DNA of 64,000 nt from Haliclona indistincta (lineage: Eukaryota; Porifera; Demospongiae; Haplosclerida; Chalinidae), in assembly GCA_964017065.1 (NCBI GenBank), contig OZ024790.1:7181422-7245421 (forward strand), given 5' to 3'. The notes under the pieces are model-generated. The model saw only the letters and a list, made by a program, of their open reading frames with translations, made no database searches and was not told where the DNA came from. How positions within the stretch are numbered: the first letter of the stretch is position 1; each line of letters starts with the position of its first letter. A program made the position numbers and the translations under genes. Shown in pieces: positions 1 to 16,848 of this stretch.

Positions 1-889
1 GGTCTAAATCAACAAATTTAGTGAAACTCGACTCAGTAATTGTTTATAAAATTAATGGTAATGATTTCCAGACAACTTATGATTAGGAGGTAACGACCAA
101 GGTATATAGCGGGCCAGACCTGACTTATTTTAGTGTAAGGTCGGGTGACTCATTACTGTGTTAATTGCACATCTTCACGTGACCTCTGCAATCTGATTGG
201 TGGGCATCAAAATCTTGACGCTGCACACGAAAACCTGTCGGGATTCTCATCGCTCTCTAATCCAAAACTCCGCCTTTTGGAAGGTCTGCCCCGTGAGACT
301 AATGTACATCTTCGTCAAAAATGTACCTGTTCGGCATTGAATTAGAGTTTTCAATTTTTTGGCAATGCAATAAGCAGAACTAAAATTATAGCATGATTGC
401 TAATTTTGGGATAGAAATAATTATGGTGAAATTATAATAGAAGGAGAGAGAAATCAGTCATGGAAGATGGAAAGAATGACATGGAGTAAGTTAGCATGAG
501 CATGACATGAGAGAAAGGGGTTTGAGAGATTAAGATTGTTGTAATGGTGTGAACATTAATGGAAAGGAGGAGGAACAGGAATTTGATTGTATAGCAAATG
601 ATTTTTAGTTTCAAACAGTAAAATCAGTCGAGAGAAATTCTACAAGATGAGTGAGCTTGTGTCACAGAATCTATTACACTCATGCAATAAAACAATCACA
701 CACTAAGATGTAGGAAAAAAAGAACAAGATGTGCACTAAGATGTAATACACTGCTGCAAGAAGCCAAGAACAGCTAAGCAACAACTGCAATAGCAGTACA
801 AGTGCACATGAGTAGGTCATGAATAATTTTACTGATTGACGTAAAATTAAGGCGTGGTCTGTGAGCACGTGTTATGTTTTGAGCGGGAG
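1..889. other. No gene recognised upstream of PPWD1
   Basis: AT-rich sequence with only short, unconvincing open frames. It presumably holds the PPWD1 promoter near its right end, but no clear TATA box or other element is visible. The stretch around 430-560 is purine-rich (GAGAGAAA words). Confidence 0.5.
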
Positions 890-5043
<4,154 letters not shown>

Positions 5044-5769
5044 AGCTCAATTGATACAGTCAATATTTTTACAAACCTTTGTTTGACATTCAAATGAATC
5101 TCTTGAACTACACCCACACAAGCCTAGAGTGAACGCACATACAATTTAACATCACTTTAGCAAAGGAAATTTTATGACAGTGATTACTGTTGCGGTTGTG
5201 TCATTAAACAAGCTACAGATTCATCAACTAATTGTAATTATTTGTTTTTCCTAACCTCTACGTGTATGGTTGGTAGGAGTGCATGTATCAAGTTTGCAAT
5301 TAGCCTTATCTGTTCTAATGGACTCTACTAGACGAATTTAGACAACTGGCGGTTCCTTTGATTACACCCTCGCATTGTAGTACAACATTCAACACTGAAG
5401 GTATTCTAAATGCACTTCCATATGTACCTCCGGGAATTCTGCTTTACAACACAAGCTGTCAAATTTTTATTGTGTCATTTGAAATTTTATTGTCAAGTGT
5501 ATTGTGCTGGTATAGCACCAGCCTCACATGTCTGTGCAATCGCTCTTTGCAGCTTGCTGGTATTTCGGTTTATTTCTTCCTAGCTGGAGAAGCCAGAGAT
5601 GTGAAAATATTTGATCCTACTCCTATCCTAATTCTGGCACTACAGAGATGTCTGGAGAACACTCATTTTGAAATCTGGTACATACCCAGTAGAAGGGGCG
5701 GCATGGGGACTAGCGTACTTTACTCCTGACAATAAAATAGTGAATAAAAAATGGTGATAATAATAGTGT
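5044..5769. repeat. PPWD1 3' flank, duplicated at 16849-17625
   Basis: No gene is recognised here. The sequence after the PPWD1 stop (aagctcaattgatacagtc...) up to the tract cccagtagaaggg...gggactagcgta is repeated with small changes after the second PPWD1 copy. This marks it as part of the same segmental duplication. Short open frames here are not conserved between copies. Confidence 0.7.
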
Positions 5770-6110
5770 CACTGAAAAACTAATCAATAATGGAACTGTA
5801 GACGAACATACTATTATTGATTATTGCAACCAGTGAGAAAGGAATGTCAATTTTGAACTTGCAGAGCTGCTGGAAAAAAATACAACATGGAGAATTTGTC
5901 TGACTCAGATTCCAGTGGTATCGAGTTTGGTGTCGATTTTGCTGTTCTTCTCTACATAGCTGGCAGCACTGGAGTAGTGTTTGATAGAAAACAACTAATG
6001 CAGTTTGGGAGAAAAGACAGAGCATTGCTGGGTCAGTGACACCATCAACCTGGGCACCTAATGGTCTAAGACAGCTCCTCACTGAACAGTAGCTAGTGCA
6101 CTATCAATAG
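5770..6110. repeat. Segment X, copy 1 (junction block left of the protease)
   Basis: Starts with a small hairpin (aatcaataat ... attattgatt, 5782-5822), then a block with ttgcaaccagtgagaaag and gtctgactcagattccag that recurs at about 35275-36300 and 42661-43430. It is in the same position relative to the protease gene each time. No function is recognised. Confidence 0.6.
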
Positions 6111-6229
6111 ATAATAGCCAGATAGTTATTAGTAGTGCACTAACTTTAATAGAAGCATTGTAGTCATAAGTCATGTCGTGTCGTAACCAATGAGTTTCGC
6201 ACGCTTGTAAGTGAATACATGTAGAAAAT

Positions 6230-6560
6230 TTGTCCAGTTGGACCTTTCTTGGGAAAATTTCAGATGAATGTGGGAAAACTTTGGCGCTTTGAGTGCAAAA
6301 TTATTCTTGCGCCAAATTTTCTGGTCCACAAAAATATTGAGCGAAAGAGTGAAAAATTAATATTTGTCACGTGGATGCCTCAGGTATGTTCTTTTGATCG
6401 TGTCCAAGAGCACCTCGCCGCGTTTTAGTTGGTTGTATCAGACCATCATCGCTCGGAAAATACCAAGCTCAGCTGTGCTAGCGATCACGGACGGCTACTA
6501 GCGGCTCGCAAAAGGAGCAACGCAACGGCACGCCTCACACTTAAACTAATGAGTGTAATA
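6230..6560. other. Conserved noncoding block 3' of protease copy 1
   Basis: GC-richer block (cacgtggatgcctca ... gagcacctcgccgcgttttag ... cgatcacggacggctactag) retained in near-identical form at about 36420-36800 and 43550-43880, while the surrounding AT-rich sequence has diverged. It could be a promoter, a first exon of an unrecognised transcript or an element end. No long frame is present. Confidence 0.5.
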
Positions 6561-6899
6561 CTCACAATAAGAACATGACGGTATGTATGGTACGAGGATC
6601 GATTTTGCATCCCATGTTCCAAAGTCAAGGGTGTCCGGATTAGAGGGGTATGTATTTTTCCTTTGAATAAGTGAAAGAATAATTATAGCAATAACAATAA
6701 TAATAATAATAAGAAAAGTAATAATAAGCAGTAGCACTAAGGTGTAGGAAAAAATACGGTTAAATAATGATTTTAAGAAATTATCATTACTTAAAAATAC
6801 ATTACATTCGACATACATAATACATTCAACATTATGGTTATCAACATAAAACATGCATGTATTGAGTCTTGCTGTATTGTGCAAGCGTTGAAGCTACTG

Positions 6900-9069
6900 T
6901 CAATGTTTCATGTTACGAAAATAGAGACTCTGGAGAAGATCCTCTGTGGTCGGCTTGAATTGTCGACGGCATTTCGGGCACTTGGCTTCGAGTAAATTTC
7001 CGGAAAATTCAACGATTTTTGAACCAGATTTGCATTTCGGGCAATTGTAGACAAGGTCTTTGAGGCTCGGGAATTCTTCTATTACTTCTTTGGCTCTTCT
7101 AGTGCCCTCGATCTTAAAGGCTTCTTTCTCACTGTCTGTGAGGTCATCTTCTGTCCAGTAGACATCGTAGAACTCGGTTTCATTTAAGACAGACCGATCT
7201 TTTACACGAAAGAATCCTCCATCAGCCCAGTCCGTGCCCCACGAGTTCATGAAAGTCAGACAATCCGGATCGCATCTTATCAGCACTACTGCATGTCCTG
7301 CATCAGGCTCAGAACCTGTCAGTTCATCTGCAAAAAAAATTAATATAACGCATGTATAGTAATAATATTAATTTTTACTCACTAGATTCTAAATCACTTC
7401 TTTCCAAAATTTTCTTGCGTTTGTCGCTAAAAAATTGCACAAATTTGTCCCACTGCTTGAGATACAATCGGAATCTAGCGACGACAGGTCGTCTTTCATT
7501 AATGGCTTTTCTTGCGTCGGTTTCAGTAACTGCTTTATAGCGTAAACGATACTCAGGACAGACTGCTTCAAGAACATGGACTGTATTGATACCATTGACA
7601 ACATCTTGTCCATACTCTTGAATAAGGCGATCACGTATAGTATTGAAGTCAGGGACACCACCCTCTCGTCCTACTATACGATGCATAGCGAGGTGGAATG
7701 TGGCCGCAATGGCGTGCGCATAGCATGTTGCTTCTCCATGCTGATCTCTGGGTATAAAACCTGCATTAGCCTGGTTGATGTACGTGGCTAGATCCACTTT
7801 CCCAAGAGCATCAACTAGTGCATCACATCCCTCTGTCATACGAGAGACAACGATCTCACAAAGCTCATTCACTATGTTCAAACTGTTTGCTTGAACAAAC
7901 AAGCGGCATTCACCTGATGGAGGCAACTCCCATCCTGCATCGACTAGATACGATATTGGTGTGTGGGTGTTCTTCATTGTTGAGCTCATCTCGAACAAAG
8001 TACGTTGCCCATCCCAATTAGGGTTTGGTTCATCTACCAGGCACTTGGGGTTGTCTATATGATCTGATGTGAGATAACATGTTACGATACGTACTCCCAG
8101 TGCACGAAGCTCTTGAGCAATTGGGACAGGATTGCCATCTGTTGCTTGACCATCTGAAAGAATGAACAGCACCTTTGCAGTGTCTGGATCCGCTTGTTTG
8201 AATATGCGCAATGCTTCTTCCATTGCCTGACACATTGGTGTATGACCATAGATGAACGGACTGATTATATCAATAAGTTCCTGAATATAGTCATGTTGTT
8301 CCTTGGTTGAAGATTTTCCAGCATTCAGTCCTGACTCCATCAGATCTACCATTAGTCGAGACACATACTGCACTGATCTTGGTTCAATTGGCCTGACTAA
8401 AATATCAGAAAAAGCCACCGACTTCTCGGATATAATTTTCTTAACAAATGCATACGCTTCTGAACTTTTTACTGCTTGATCCCATGAAGTTTCTGGTGGT
8501 GGTGGTGGTGATGGTGATCCTGCTCGGAATGCTCTATGTATCATAGTGAAGCCAGTGATCATCCCAATGCCATTCATTATCTTCTTTTTGGTGTTCTTTA
8601 CTGAGTCATTTACTTTGCACTTGAGTTCCACAGCACTGGCAGTACGAGCATTAGGTAATTTTCCAAGAATTATGGGTATTAAGCTTTCATCCTCGCGCAG
8701 TAACCAATTTAAAGCAGCAGCCTCTTCATTGGTCAAATAATCTCGGATCCATTCCTCAGCATGCGATGCCCCGTACTGTTTCGCTAACCGAATTAATTCT
8801 TCTCGACCAGTATTGAAGTACCTCAAATTTACTAACAATTCTATCAAATTGCAGATCACGTTTATATTTTCCACTCGATTATTCATTCCAAAAGCACAAG
8901 CGAAAATTGATTCTCGTCTATCGTGATGCGTCACTTCTCTTTCAACGATCTTCGCAATTGTAGTGAACACAGCATGAGTGCGCTCCACACTTACGTCATC
9001 ATGATGCAGCTCATTCAAGGCATAGGCCTCCTTCATAGACTCAGACACATCAACAAGGACTCCGAACAT
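6900..9069 (-). CDS. vWA / papain-like protease / zinc-ribbon protein, copy 1
   Basis: Two exons on the minus strand: 9069-7383 and 7327-6900 (donor gtgagt, acceptor ttgcag). They total 2115 nt, an exact frame of 704 aa. The start at 9069 is the ATG shared by all four copies (MFGVLVDVSESM); upstream in-frame extensions are not conserved. It opens directly with the vWA MIDAS motif DVSES. The vWA fold resumes after a linker, with HTPMCQA and LFILSDGQATDG. A papain-like (C1) protease follows: Q six residues before the Cys in TCYAHA, His in GHAVVLIRC, Asn in NSWGTDWADGG. The C-terminus is a zinc ribbon with two CPKC knuckles. There is no signal peptide, so it is probably intracellular (inference). 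This copy lacks the long Pro-rich and KGVATTVSS repeat linker of copies 2-4. The family is not recognised; the domain calls rest on motifs. Confidence 0.85.
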
Positions 9070-9174
9070 GCTGCTCGCTCTCAGTATGCAAGCATAAACG
9101 GAAGTATAACAGCTTTTAAAAGCCAAAAAATGCATAATTTTTAGTTCTAAATATGTCTGGAAGTGGCGGGAAAT

Positions 9175-11484
9175 TTAACGCTTCATATTCTGTGGTAGAA
9201 ACTCCCTCGTCTTGTCAAGCAAAGGAGATCTGTAGAGAAGTGCAAAATCACTGATTTCGGCAGCATTTGCAGCAAACCTACCTTGTTCTATTTTCTCTAC
9301 TTGGTGAGCAAATAACTGGAGAGTGCAAAGGATCGAGACAAATCAAAAAACTACTGAGAAGTATATTATTTTACCGTTAGGCTTGATATGGTACATACTT
9401 GGAGAGTTGTCATCTGATGTGTGATAATAGTTTTGTGTGTTCGAATCTGCAGAAGCAAGACACAATTTAAGTTGTACAAAATAGTATATCCTCCCTCACT
9501 GCACTCACTAACTTGCTCACTCACTCACTCACTCACTCACTCACTCACTCACTCACTCACTCACTCACTCACTCACTCACTCTCTCCCTCACATACTGTA
9601 GTTTAGTTTTGCTTTAATATATGCTTTTCTTCTCAGCAACTCATCTGAGAGGGGACTGCTGCTTTCTGCTCTAGGACTGTACTGACCAGATGGAGCAGCT
9701 ATTCTTGTCGGGGAGGACCCTGTGATTCTTAGTCTTGGGGGCAAGATATTGGTGTTGTGAAGAGTGAAAGGAGATGGGAAGGGAGCGTGAGGGAGGTTTA
9801 GACTAGCAGAGGTAATCCACGGCATTGGGGTGCTCCGAGAGAAAGGAGCAAAGGTAGTTGGGTGAGCAAATTCCAGAGTCAAAGGAGGAGCAGCGTCGTG
9901 AGTATGCACCTCCGAGGACAATCCCTCTGATCTTCTCGAGTGCCCAGTGTCTACTACACCACTGTCTGCTTCTTCCTGCTGTGACATTTCCATCAGAGAG
10001 GCGTCAGGCAGCTTAGCCTTCATGGAGCTTTGAGGGCAGACTGAATCAAGCAAGCCAATACCAGACCTTGTCGGATGGAAGCAAGACGAGAATGCAGAGT
10101 CTTGGTAGTTCATCACACATGAATCGAGAGCAGTTGAGCTATATACTGGAGCAGCCGCTGGTATCATAGAGGGTGTCTCGGTTATGGTAGTCAGCTGTTT
10201 CTGGTGGTCTTGGTTTGGTGGTCGCAGTAGCATTGTCGAGTGCTGGTTGGGACGCCATGGAGAGGAAGTAGTGAAGAGAGAGTGGAGTGGATGAGGGGGA
10301 AGATCGCCCATGTGAGCCGATGGACTGCTGTACTGAGGAAAATAGGTGTGACTGGTAGTCATGTCAACCACTTCAGACTGTAGGTCGGCTAGCAGCAGTG
10401 GAGCGGGGCCGTCACTCAGTGAGCCTTCCTCCTCTTGGTCATCTTCCTCATCCTCTGTGTTGCTGTGTTTCTCCTTCATCAAAGGACTAGCTAGTGGAGA
10501 CACTGGGAGCTGCCGCTTCACTATGAGAGAATGAGAAACAGAAAATAATGTACAGAGGAAGCAAATTTTACAATAAACAGAGAAAACTCAGAATAATTAA
10601 AATTTGTACTGGTTTTTTAATTTGTACTAATTTTTTGCTATTAAATTCTGTAAAATTTTCACTCATATCACCATACTAGTGTAAAGTAATTTACATTCAA
10701 ACCAAAACCTTTCTGTGTAAACTGATTTACAAATTCCCTAACAACTTTATTATTTGAACTGAATTAATATTTCATTTCTCCCCTACCTTGTTTTTGGTTG
10801 TACGGAGTTGATGTTGATTGAGATGATTTGGTGTTGTCATCAGCTGGTGTCGCCATAGTCACACAGCTCCTGGACTCAGCAGCAGGCGTTGAGAGCAGAA
10901 TCGGTGAAACAGGCTCCAACCAATTTGAAGAGCTGAGCTGTTTCTTCGGACACGGCGTAGACTGAAAACTGGTTATGTCTTTGCAAAGAAGCACAGCGCT
11001 GTCCCCTCCAGCTGAGAGAGGTTTGATGGGTGTCACAGGCACCACGGACATGTCAGTAATGGGTGAAGGTAACTGGTCTAGTGCTGGGTTAGCAGATAGC
11101 AGAGAGGATGAGAGAGGAGAGGAACACAGGGCTGCCTGTTGCTGCCCTCTCTTGGTCGACTTCGTGACGATATCCGGAGTCACCGAAATAGTTGGAACTG
11201 GACGATAGATCTCCAATAACGACCTGATAATAAAATAATTTTTCAAAATTAGAATGAAATGACTAGTTCTTTCAAAAAACAGAAACATTTGATAATTTAT
11301 TTTAACACTCACCTTGCTGAAGTCTGAGGCGAAAATAGATCACTCTCATCTCTTTCGCTAGAGTCACTTGAATTCATGCTGCTGTCCCTCTGTGGTTGAC
11401 CAAATAGTTTCCGACGAATAAAGGATGAATTTGCGATGTCTCCATTCCGCTGTGAGTAGTCATCACCAGTGAAGAGATCAGTAC
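9175..11484 (-). pseudogene. BORA: Bora, 5'-truncated copy 1
   Basis: Carries the equivalents of exons 8-12 of the complete Bora in unit 4. Exon 8 begins GTDLFTGDDYSQ (11484) and includes SSFIRRKLF. Exon 9 runs near 11221-10786, exon 10 near 10520-9596 and exon 11 near 9448-9375. Exon 12 ends FLPQNMKR with stop at 9175. The N-terminal exons (NPF motif, NWSIDQ, QPSPW, ACQTALSIPV) are missing: just upstream the sequence switches at about 11750-11820 to PPWD1-derived DNA in the opposite orientation. It therefore cannot encode the conserved Aurora-A activating region. The remaining exons look open, so a truncated transcript cannot be excluded. Confidence 0.75.
9490..9592 (-). repeat. (CACT)n / sense (GTGA)n microsatellite in a Bora intron
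   Basis: About 20 units of CACT on the plus strand, i.e. GTGA repeats in the transcribed direction, starting right after the gtatgtgaggg donor of Bora exon 10. The same intron holds expanded repeats in the other three copies. Confidence 0.85.
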
Positions 11485-11639
11485 CTGAGAGAGAGGGAAA
11501 TAAATACACAAAATGTGTAGTGGCTGCCGGTGACCCTACGACAGTCACTTATGATGACTATGTGTAGTTGTGGTCACCAATGGCAGAGGAGAACACATAC
11601 ACGAGAGTGCATGTATTTCCCTGGGTCATCGAAAAGGAC

Positions 11640-11820
11640 AGCATATATAGCTACAGTGATCGTTGTAGTAAATATATCAAAAATAACGACTGTATTATAA
11701 AATAGAAAGGGAAAAAATCTACATCTTGGTCATCAGCAGTTAGGAGAGGGAGAGAGAGAAAGGAGGGAGTTGAGAGGGAGTGAAGTGAGCTAGGTAGGCA
11801 GAGATAGAGAGAGAGAGGGG
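11640..11820. other. Rearrangement junction Bora / PPWD1
   Basis: Bora intron sequence (minus strand) degrades into a GA-rich tract (11745-11820). It is then joined to PPWD1 sequence on the plus strand starting acgcagacgagacgcaac, which matches PPWD1 at about 3456. Confidence 0.65.
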
Positions 11821-12246
11821 ACGCAGACGAGACGCAACAAAAGTCAGTCACAAGTATATACCACCATCTGTATACTGTGTGAGTGTGTGTGCTTAGTGGA
11901 GGAGATGGTGACCGAGATGTGTTCAATGAAAAACCATCCAAGGAAGAAGTCATGGCGGCTAATCAAGGAGTGAGATTAAACCGTTTCAAATCTCATTGCT
12001 CTCTCTCTCTCCTTCCCTCCTATCTCTCTATCTCTTTCTCTCTTTCTCTCCACTGGGAGAAAAGTTAAATTTCCTGAAGTTTTTCGTATAATGACACGCA
12101 AAGGACACAAGCGCAACAAATTTCCTTCGTCTGTCAAGTAGCCGACACATGGAATGTTCCTGCAAAGTTTCCTGTACACATCGAAATTTCACGTGCCCTT
12201 TTGCGTGTCCTTATGTCCAACACATGACATGGTCTAGCGAACATTT

Positions 12247-13268
12247 CCTGACTCCATGACACACGAGCTGCCATACAAATTTCCTCGATCATCCACACAC
12301 CACTCGTTCCAGCAGCATGTCCTGACTCCATGACACACGAGCTGCCATACAAATTTCCTCGATCATCCACACACCACTCGTTCCAGCAGCATGTCCTGAC
12401 TCCATGACACACGAGCTGTCATACAAATTTCCTCGATCATCCACACACCACTCGTTCCAGCAGCATGTCCTGACTCCATGACACACGAGCTGTCATACAA
12501 ATTTCCTCGATCATCCACACACCACTCGTTCCAGCAGCATGTCCTGACTCCATGACACACGAGCTGTCATACAAATTTCCTCGATCATCCACACACCACT
12601 CGTTCCAGCAGCATGTCCTGACTCCATGACACACGAGCTGTCATACAAATTTCCTCGATCATCCACACACCACTCGTTCCAGCAGCATGTCCTGACTCCA
12701 TGACACACGAGCTGTCATACAAATTTCCTCGATCATCCACACACCACTCGTTCCAGCAGCATGTCCTGACTCCATGACACACGAGCTGTCATACAAATTT
12801 CCTCGATCATCCACACACCACTCGTTCCAGCAGCATGTCCTGACTCCATGACACACGAGCTGTCATACAAATTTCCCAGACCATCCACACACCACTCGTT
12901 CCAGCAACATGTCCTGACTCCATGACACACGAGCTGTCATACAAATTTCCCCGACCATCCACACACCACTCGTTCCAGCAACATGTCCTGACTCCATGAC
13001 ACACGAGCTGTCATACAAATTTCCTCGATCATCCACACACCACTAGTTCCAGCAGCATGTCCTGACTCCATGACACACGAGCTGTCATACAAATTTCCCC
13101 GATCATCCACACACCACTAGTTCCAGCAGCATGTCCTGACTCCATGACACACGAGCTGTCATACAAATTTCCCCGACCATCCACACACCACTCGTTCCAG
13201 CAGCATGTCCTGACTCCATCACACACGAGATGTCATACAAATTTCCCCGACCATCCACACACCACTCA
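12247..13268. repeat. 74-bp minisatellite, about 14 units
   Basis: Tandem units of exactly 74 bp containing tgactccatgacacacgag, tgtcatacaaatttcc and cacaccactcgttccagcag. Central units (about 12390-12860) are identical; edge units carry scattered substitutions (ctcgatcatcc versus ccgaccatcc). Because 74 is not a multiple of three, the apparent open frames run through all phases and are artefacts. It lies inside the PPWD1 pseudogene. A diverged precursor with inverted gacacgcaaaggacac / gtgtccttatg words precedes it at 12090-12220. Confidence 0.95.
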
Positions 13269-13269
13269 G

Positions 13270-15306
13270 ACGTCACTTAGCGGTACCGGTCTTCATACCA
13301 TGCACAGACAATGAGCAGAGTTTTATGGGCATGTTTAGTATTACTAATGTACATACATGTACTTAGCATAATTATTTTGTAGATGGTTAAATTAATGTTT
13401 CATGTTTCATATAACAGTAGAAGTGTATGTGCAACACACTAGTACTCACATAGGCTCCCACAATGATATCAAGGTAATATAAAGTTGTAAGCAACATAGG
13501 AGGCAGTAGGCGCTTATGGTCCGTTAATATTGACAAGTTGTTCAGAGACTTACTATAAATAGTCAAAAGTGCATGTAAGTGTACCCTCACTAGTACAGGT
13601 AAATAGTGAGGGTAAATATAAATAGTCTAAAAATACTATAAATAGTCGTCAGGGTAAGTGTACCCTCACCCTGACACTGCACGTTGTTGATAATAAAATT
13701 TTCTTTCCATTAATAATAATTATTAATTTGTCTTTCTTTCTAGAATGTATACCAATTTATTTCTGTTGAGATTGAAACTCTGGGTGCTTTGGGTCCAAAG
13801 ATAAAAGAGATTTTGTTACAACTCTGGGCAAAGGTATCTCAAGGCAGTCTAATGATCTTCTGCAGCAGTATGACATGGGCTGTTTGTTTAGTCCTTAGTG
13901 ACTTCAACTTTATTATGTGCTTTAATTGTCTGATTATATATACTTGTTGAATTACATTATGAAATTATTTTTTAATAATAAAATTAATAATAGTAGCATT
14001 AAATCCATGACCTGATTTCTGATTCTTGGTCATTTTCTTTGTAGACGACAAAATCAATAACAAAAAATAATAACAATCAAAATACCTTCATTTCTGTACA
14101 TGTGGCCAGACCAGTTCAGAGTAGCATGCAATAAGCATGCCTGTATAACAATCAGATGCAATTATTTTTCTTAAGCTCGTAGCATTCGCAATCCACTGAA
14201 TTGAAAAAAACCATGATACATGTGTGATTTATTAACCTGCAGGTCATTCTCTTCGGGCTATGTCAGCAATTTGTGTGTTGAGCACAACATGTAGTGGTAC
14301 CTGGTACTGATCACGAGCCTAGTGAAGAAAGATAAAACACAGAACACTGCTGCCTGTCACTGGATATTGCTTGCTCAACAGCATTTGATTTTGTTCAGTT
14401 TAATGGTGCTAGATATTTGAACGGAGTCTCTGAATAATTCCCTCATCCCAGCATAGAGCCTGCTAGCAAGCACTGCTGCATGGTGTCTGTATACCATAAC
14501 TGATGATAGTGCTTTCAAAACACCACTAACTCTGGTAGCTCTTGCACTAGCCTTGATACATCTCTCACTGATTATCCTAATATTGAAAATCCACTATAGC
14601 ATACCTTTACCAGATGGTGTCTTACGTTTTAGTCTTATAATTATTTCTCGGCACACGCACCACAATACAATGATTATTCCACAGCAGGAGAGAGTAAAAA
14701 CACCAGTGTTGACTGGTGACCACACAAGATATGATGAAAAAGCCTAACGCATCATCTTTTTGCTACATGTATGATGTACACACCTGTATCACTGCAATGT
14801 TTAGACTAGTAAGTGGAGGTGTGGCTAACATTCCAGCAATGCACAAACTATGTGATGACAGTGCTGGTTTAGCTACCCAATCATAATAATAATAATAGTC
14901 ATGTAGTTTCTACATGTATACCAATAGTAAATTTTGTTACGCGTTTCATTAATTATAACTAACTGTGTTTCTGAAAAACTCAAAATACATCACAGGTCTA
15001 AAATACAATGCTGAATAAAGTTTGAAAGACATGAGTTGAAAAATGCTAAAACTAATCCCCTGGATCAAATGGGTTTGGTTTATCATGATCAATGGAGCTG
15101 AGGGTGTAGTTGACCTGCCAATGATGAGCTTCATCTGCTCTGATCACTTCTCTCATCATAGCGTCCTCCTAGAGAGAAGCAATGACAATAGAATTATAAC
15201 ATGTAGGTGTCTAGATACCAACTGTCGGCATCTGACAACAGTATAAGAGAGAATTTCTTATCTATTATAAAAGCGCTTCAAGATACATGTTCATGTACAC
15301 AGTTAC
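13270..15306. other. AT-rich stretch without a gene
   Basis: Apart from the possible RT scrap at 13743-13890, nothing is supported. It contains TACATGTA words and short duplicated phrases (ctataaatagtc near 13553, 13617 and 13636; accctcac near 13583 and 13663). Confidence 0.5.
13743..13890 (+). mobile_element. Possible scrap of a non-LTR reverse transcriptase tail
   Basis: After a tttctag acceptor-like site the plus strand reads NVYQFISVEIETLGALGPKI and then KEILLQLWAKVSQ. This resembles the short 'ETLG.(L/F).P.A..FL..L' segment found near the C-terminus of reverse-transcriptase-derived ORFs in many animals. It is only about 45 residues long and unsupported by flanking domains, so the call is tentative. 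Confidence 0.35.
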
Positions 15307-15710
15307 TAGAGAGTTTTAGTTAGCCGTTCACGCCAAACGGCTGAACTTAAACGGCTGGTTCAGTGACGTCACCACTTATCTTGTAATTTGTGTACACGCG
15401 AAGGCAATCTAGTCGTGTACGTATACAACACTGTAGCGCGCACAGTATTTTGTAGGCACACGTAAAACACACAAAAACAGAAACCTAAAGCATGTGGCTT
15501 TGTGCTAGCTTGTAACATATGTGCTGGAAAGCTAGATGAGAGACGCGAGAAGTCTTTGAAAACAATACGGGAAAACCAGGTACCAGCCGTTGTAAACGGG
15601 AAAATTGAACGTGAGGCTTGGGTTAACGGTGGATCACGTGCTAATTTCTGACGTCAGCACTGCCAGACGTTAACCGTTAGTGCAAATAAACGCGTAACTA
15701 AAACTCTCTA
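15307..15710. mobile_element. MITE with TA-flanked terminal inverted repeats
   Basis: Left end TAGAGAGTTTTAGTTA (15307-15322) and right end TAACTAAAACTCTCTA (15695-15710) are exact inverted repeats of about 16 bp, flanked by or including TA. Inside are further partial inverted words (gttaacgg / ccgttt). There is no coding capacity. It fits a Tc1/mariner-type non-autonomous element (TA target), though superfamily assignment from ends alone is inference. Confidence 0.75.
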
Positions 15711-15742
15711 CTATCAGTGCAGGTTACGATGTGAATTAAGAT

Positions 15743-15942
15743 NNNNNNNNNNNNNNNNNNNNNNNNNNNNNNNNNNNNNNNNNNNNNNNNNNNNNNNNNN
15801 NNNNNNNNNNNNNNNNNNNNNNNNNNNNNNNNNNNNNNNNNNNNNNNNNNNNNNNNNNNNNNNNNNNNNNNNNNNNNNNNNNNNNNNNNNNNNNNNNNNN
15901 NNNNNNNNNNNNNNNNNNNNNNNNNNNNNNNNNNNNNNNNNN
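15743..15942. other. Assembly gap (200 N)
   Basis: Exactly 200 unresolved bases, so the true length is probably unknown. It lies between the MITE and the cyclophilin exons of the PPWD1 pseudogene. Confidence 0.99.
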
Positions 15943-16848
15943 AGTGCTCTCTAGTCATCTGGATCTACTCGTGTCAGCAACCATGCTACCATTCACACTA
16001 TATAGTCTTGGTGATATACACATTAAGCTCTTCCCTGAAAAGTACACCACCCTCTATACTACACACATCAGTTGATTTTTTCACTTTTGATCTAGTTGTC
16101 CGAAGACAGTTGAGAATTTCTATGTTCACTGCACGAACGGATACTATGATGGTCATATCTTTCACAGAATTATTAAACAGTTTATGATACAGACTGGAGA
16201 CCCCACAGGTGAGTGAATGGGTGTGGTCACATAGAAATAGGGGTGTGGCTTGATTTAGACTTTTATGATCACTGTAAGCCTTGTGTGAATGGGTATCACT
16301 TCAGGAAGTATGTGATTTTGAGTGTTGCACCTGATAATTTTTCTATTTTGTCTCTTGTGCTCTAGGGACTGGTACAGGAGGTGTGTCAATATGGGGCGGA
16401 GAGTTTGAGGATGAGTTTCACTCTTCTCTGAAGCACGATCGTCCCTACACAGTGAGCATGGCTAATGCAGGTCCCAACACTAATGGATCACAGTTCTTCA
16501 TCACCGTCATCCCAACAGTAAGCTATATCACTAGCGTCATAGTTACTTAGCTCAGTATTCACCGAATGCACAAAAATTTTAGACACGAAAATTTTTACAA
16601 TGAACAAATAAAATTTGCTTGTTCTTGAAAAATTGGTGGTGTCCGAATCTTCAGTGGTATTTCTTTAAAAGTGAATTTCAGTATTATTTTTCTCCCTTCA
16701 TTAGCCGTGGCTTGATAACAAGCACACTGTGTTCGGCCGAGTCACACGTGGAATGGAGGTCGCTCAAAAGATTAGCGAAGTGAAGGTGAACCCAAAGGAT
16801 GACAAACCTTATGAAGACATCAAAATCATGAACATTACACTGAAATAA

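Larger units (their letters stand above)
11818..16848 (+). pseudogene. PPWD1: PPWD1 partial second copy, interrupted and frameshifted
   Basis: 11818-12000 matches the PPWD1 exon/intron at 3456-3640. After 4 kb of inserted repeats and a gap, 15943-16848 matches the cyclophilin exons 3750-5043, including TAA at 16846. All WD-repeat exons are absent. In the first cyclophilin exon, cacactatatagtcttgg replaces cacactactcttgg. The 4-bp insertion shifts the frame and creates an in-frame TAG, so this is a pseudogene even though later exons ([24 protein letters not shown]) look intact. Confidence 0.85.

Noticed and set aside
12134..13226. Overlapping 65-residue open frames rich in Cys and Trp
   Set aside because: They arise from the 74-bp minisatellite read in successive phases; the period is not a multiple of three and no gene structure surrounds it.
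15698..15958. Open frame across the N gap
   Set aside because: Artefact of unresolved bases.
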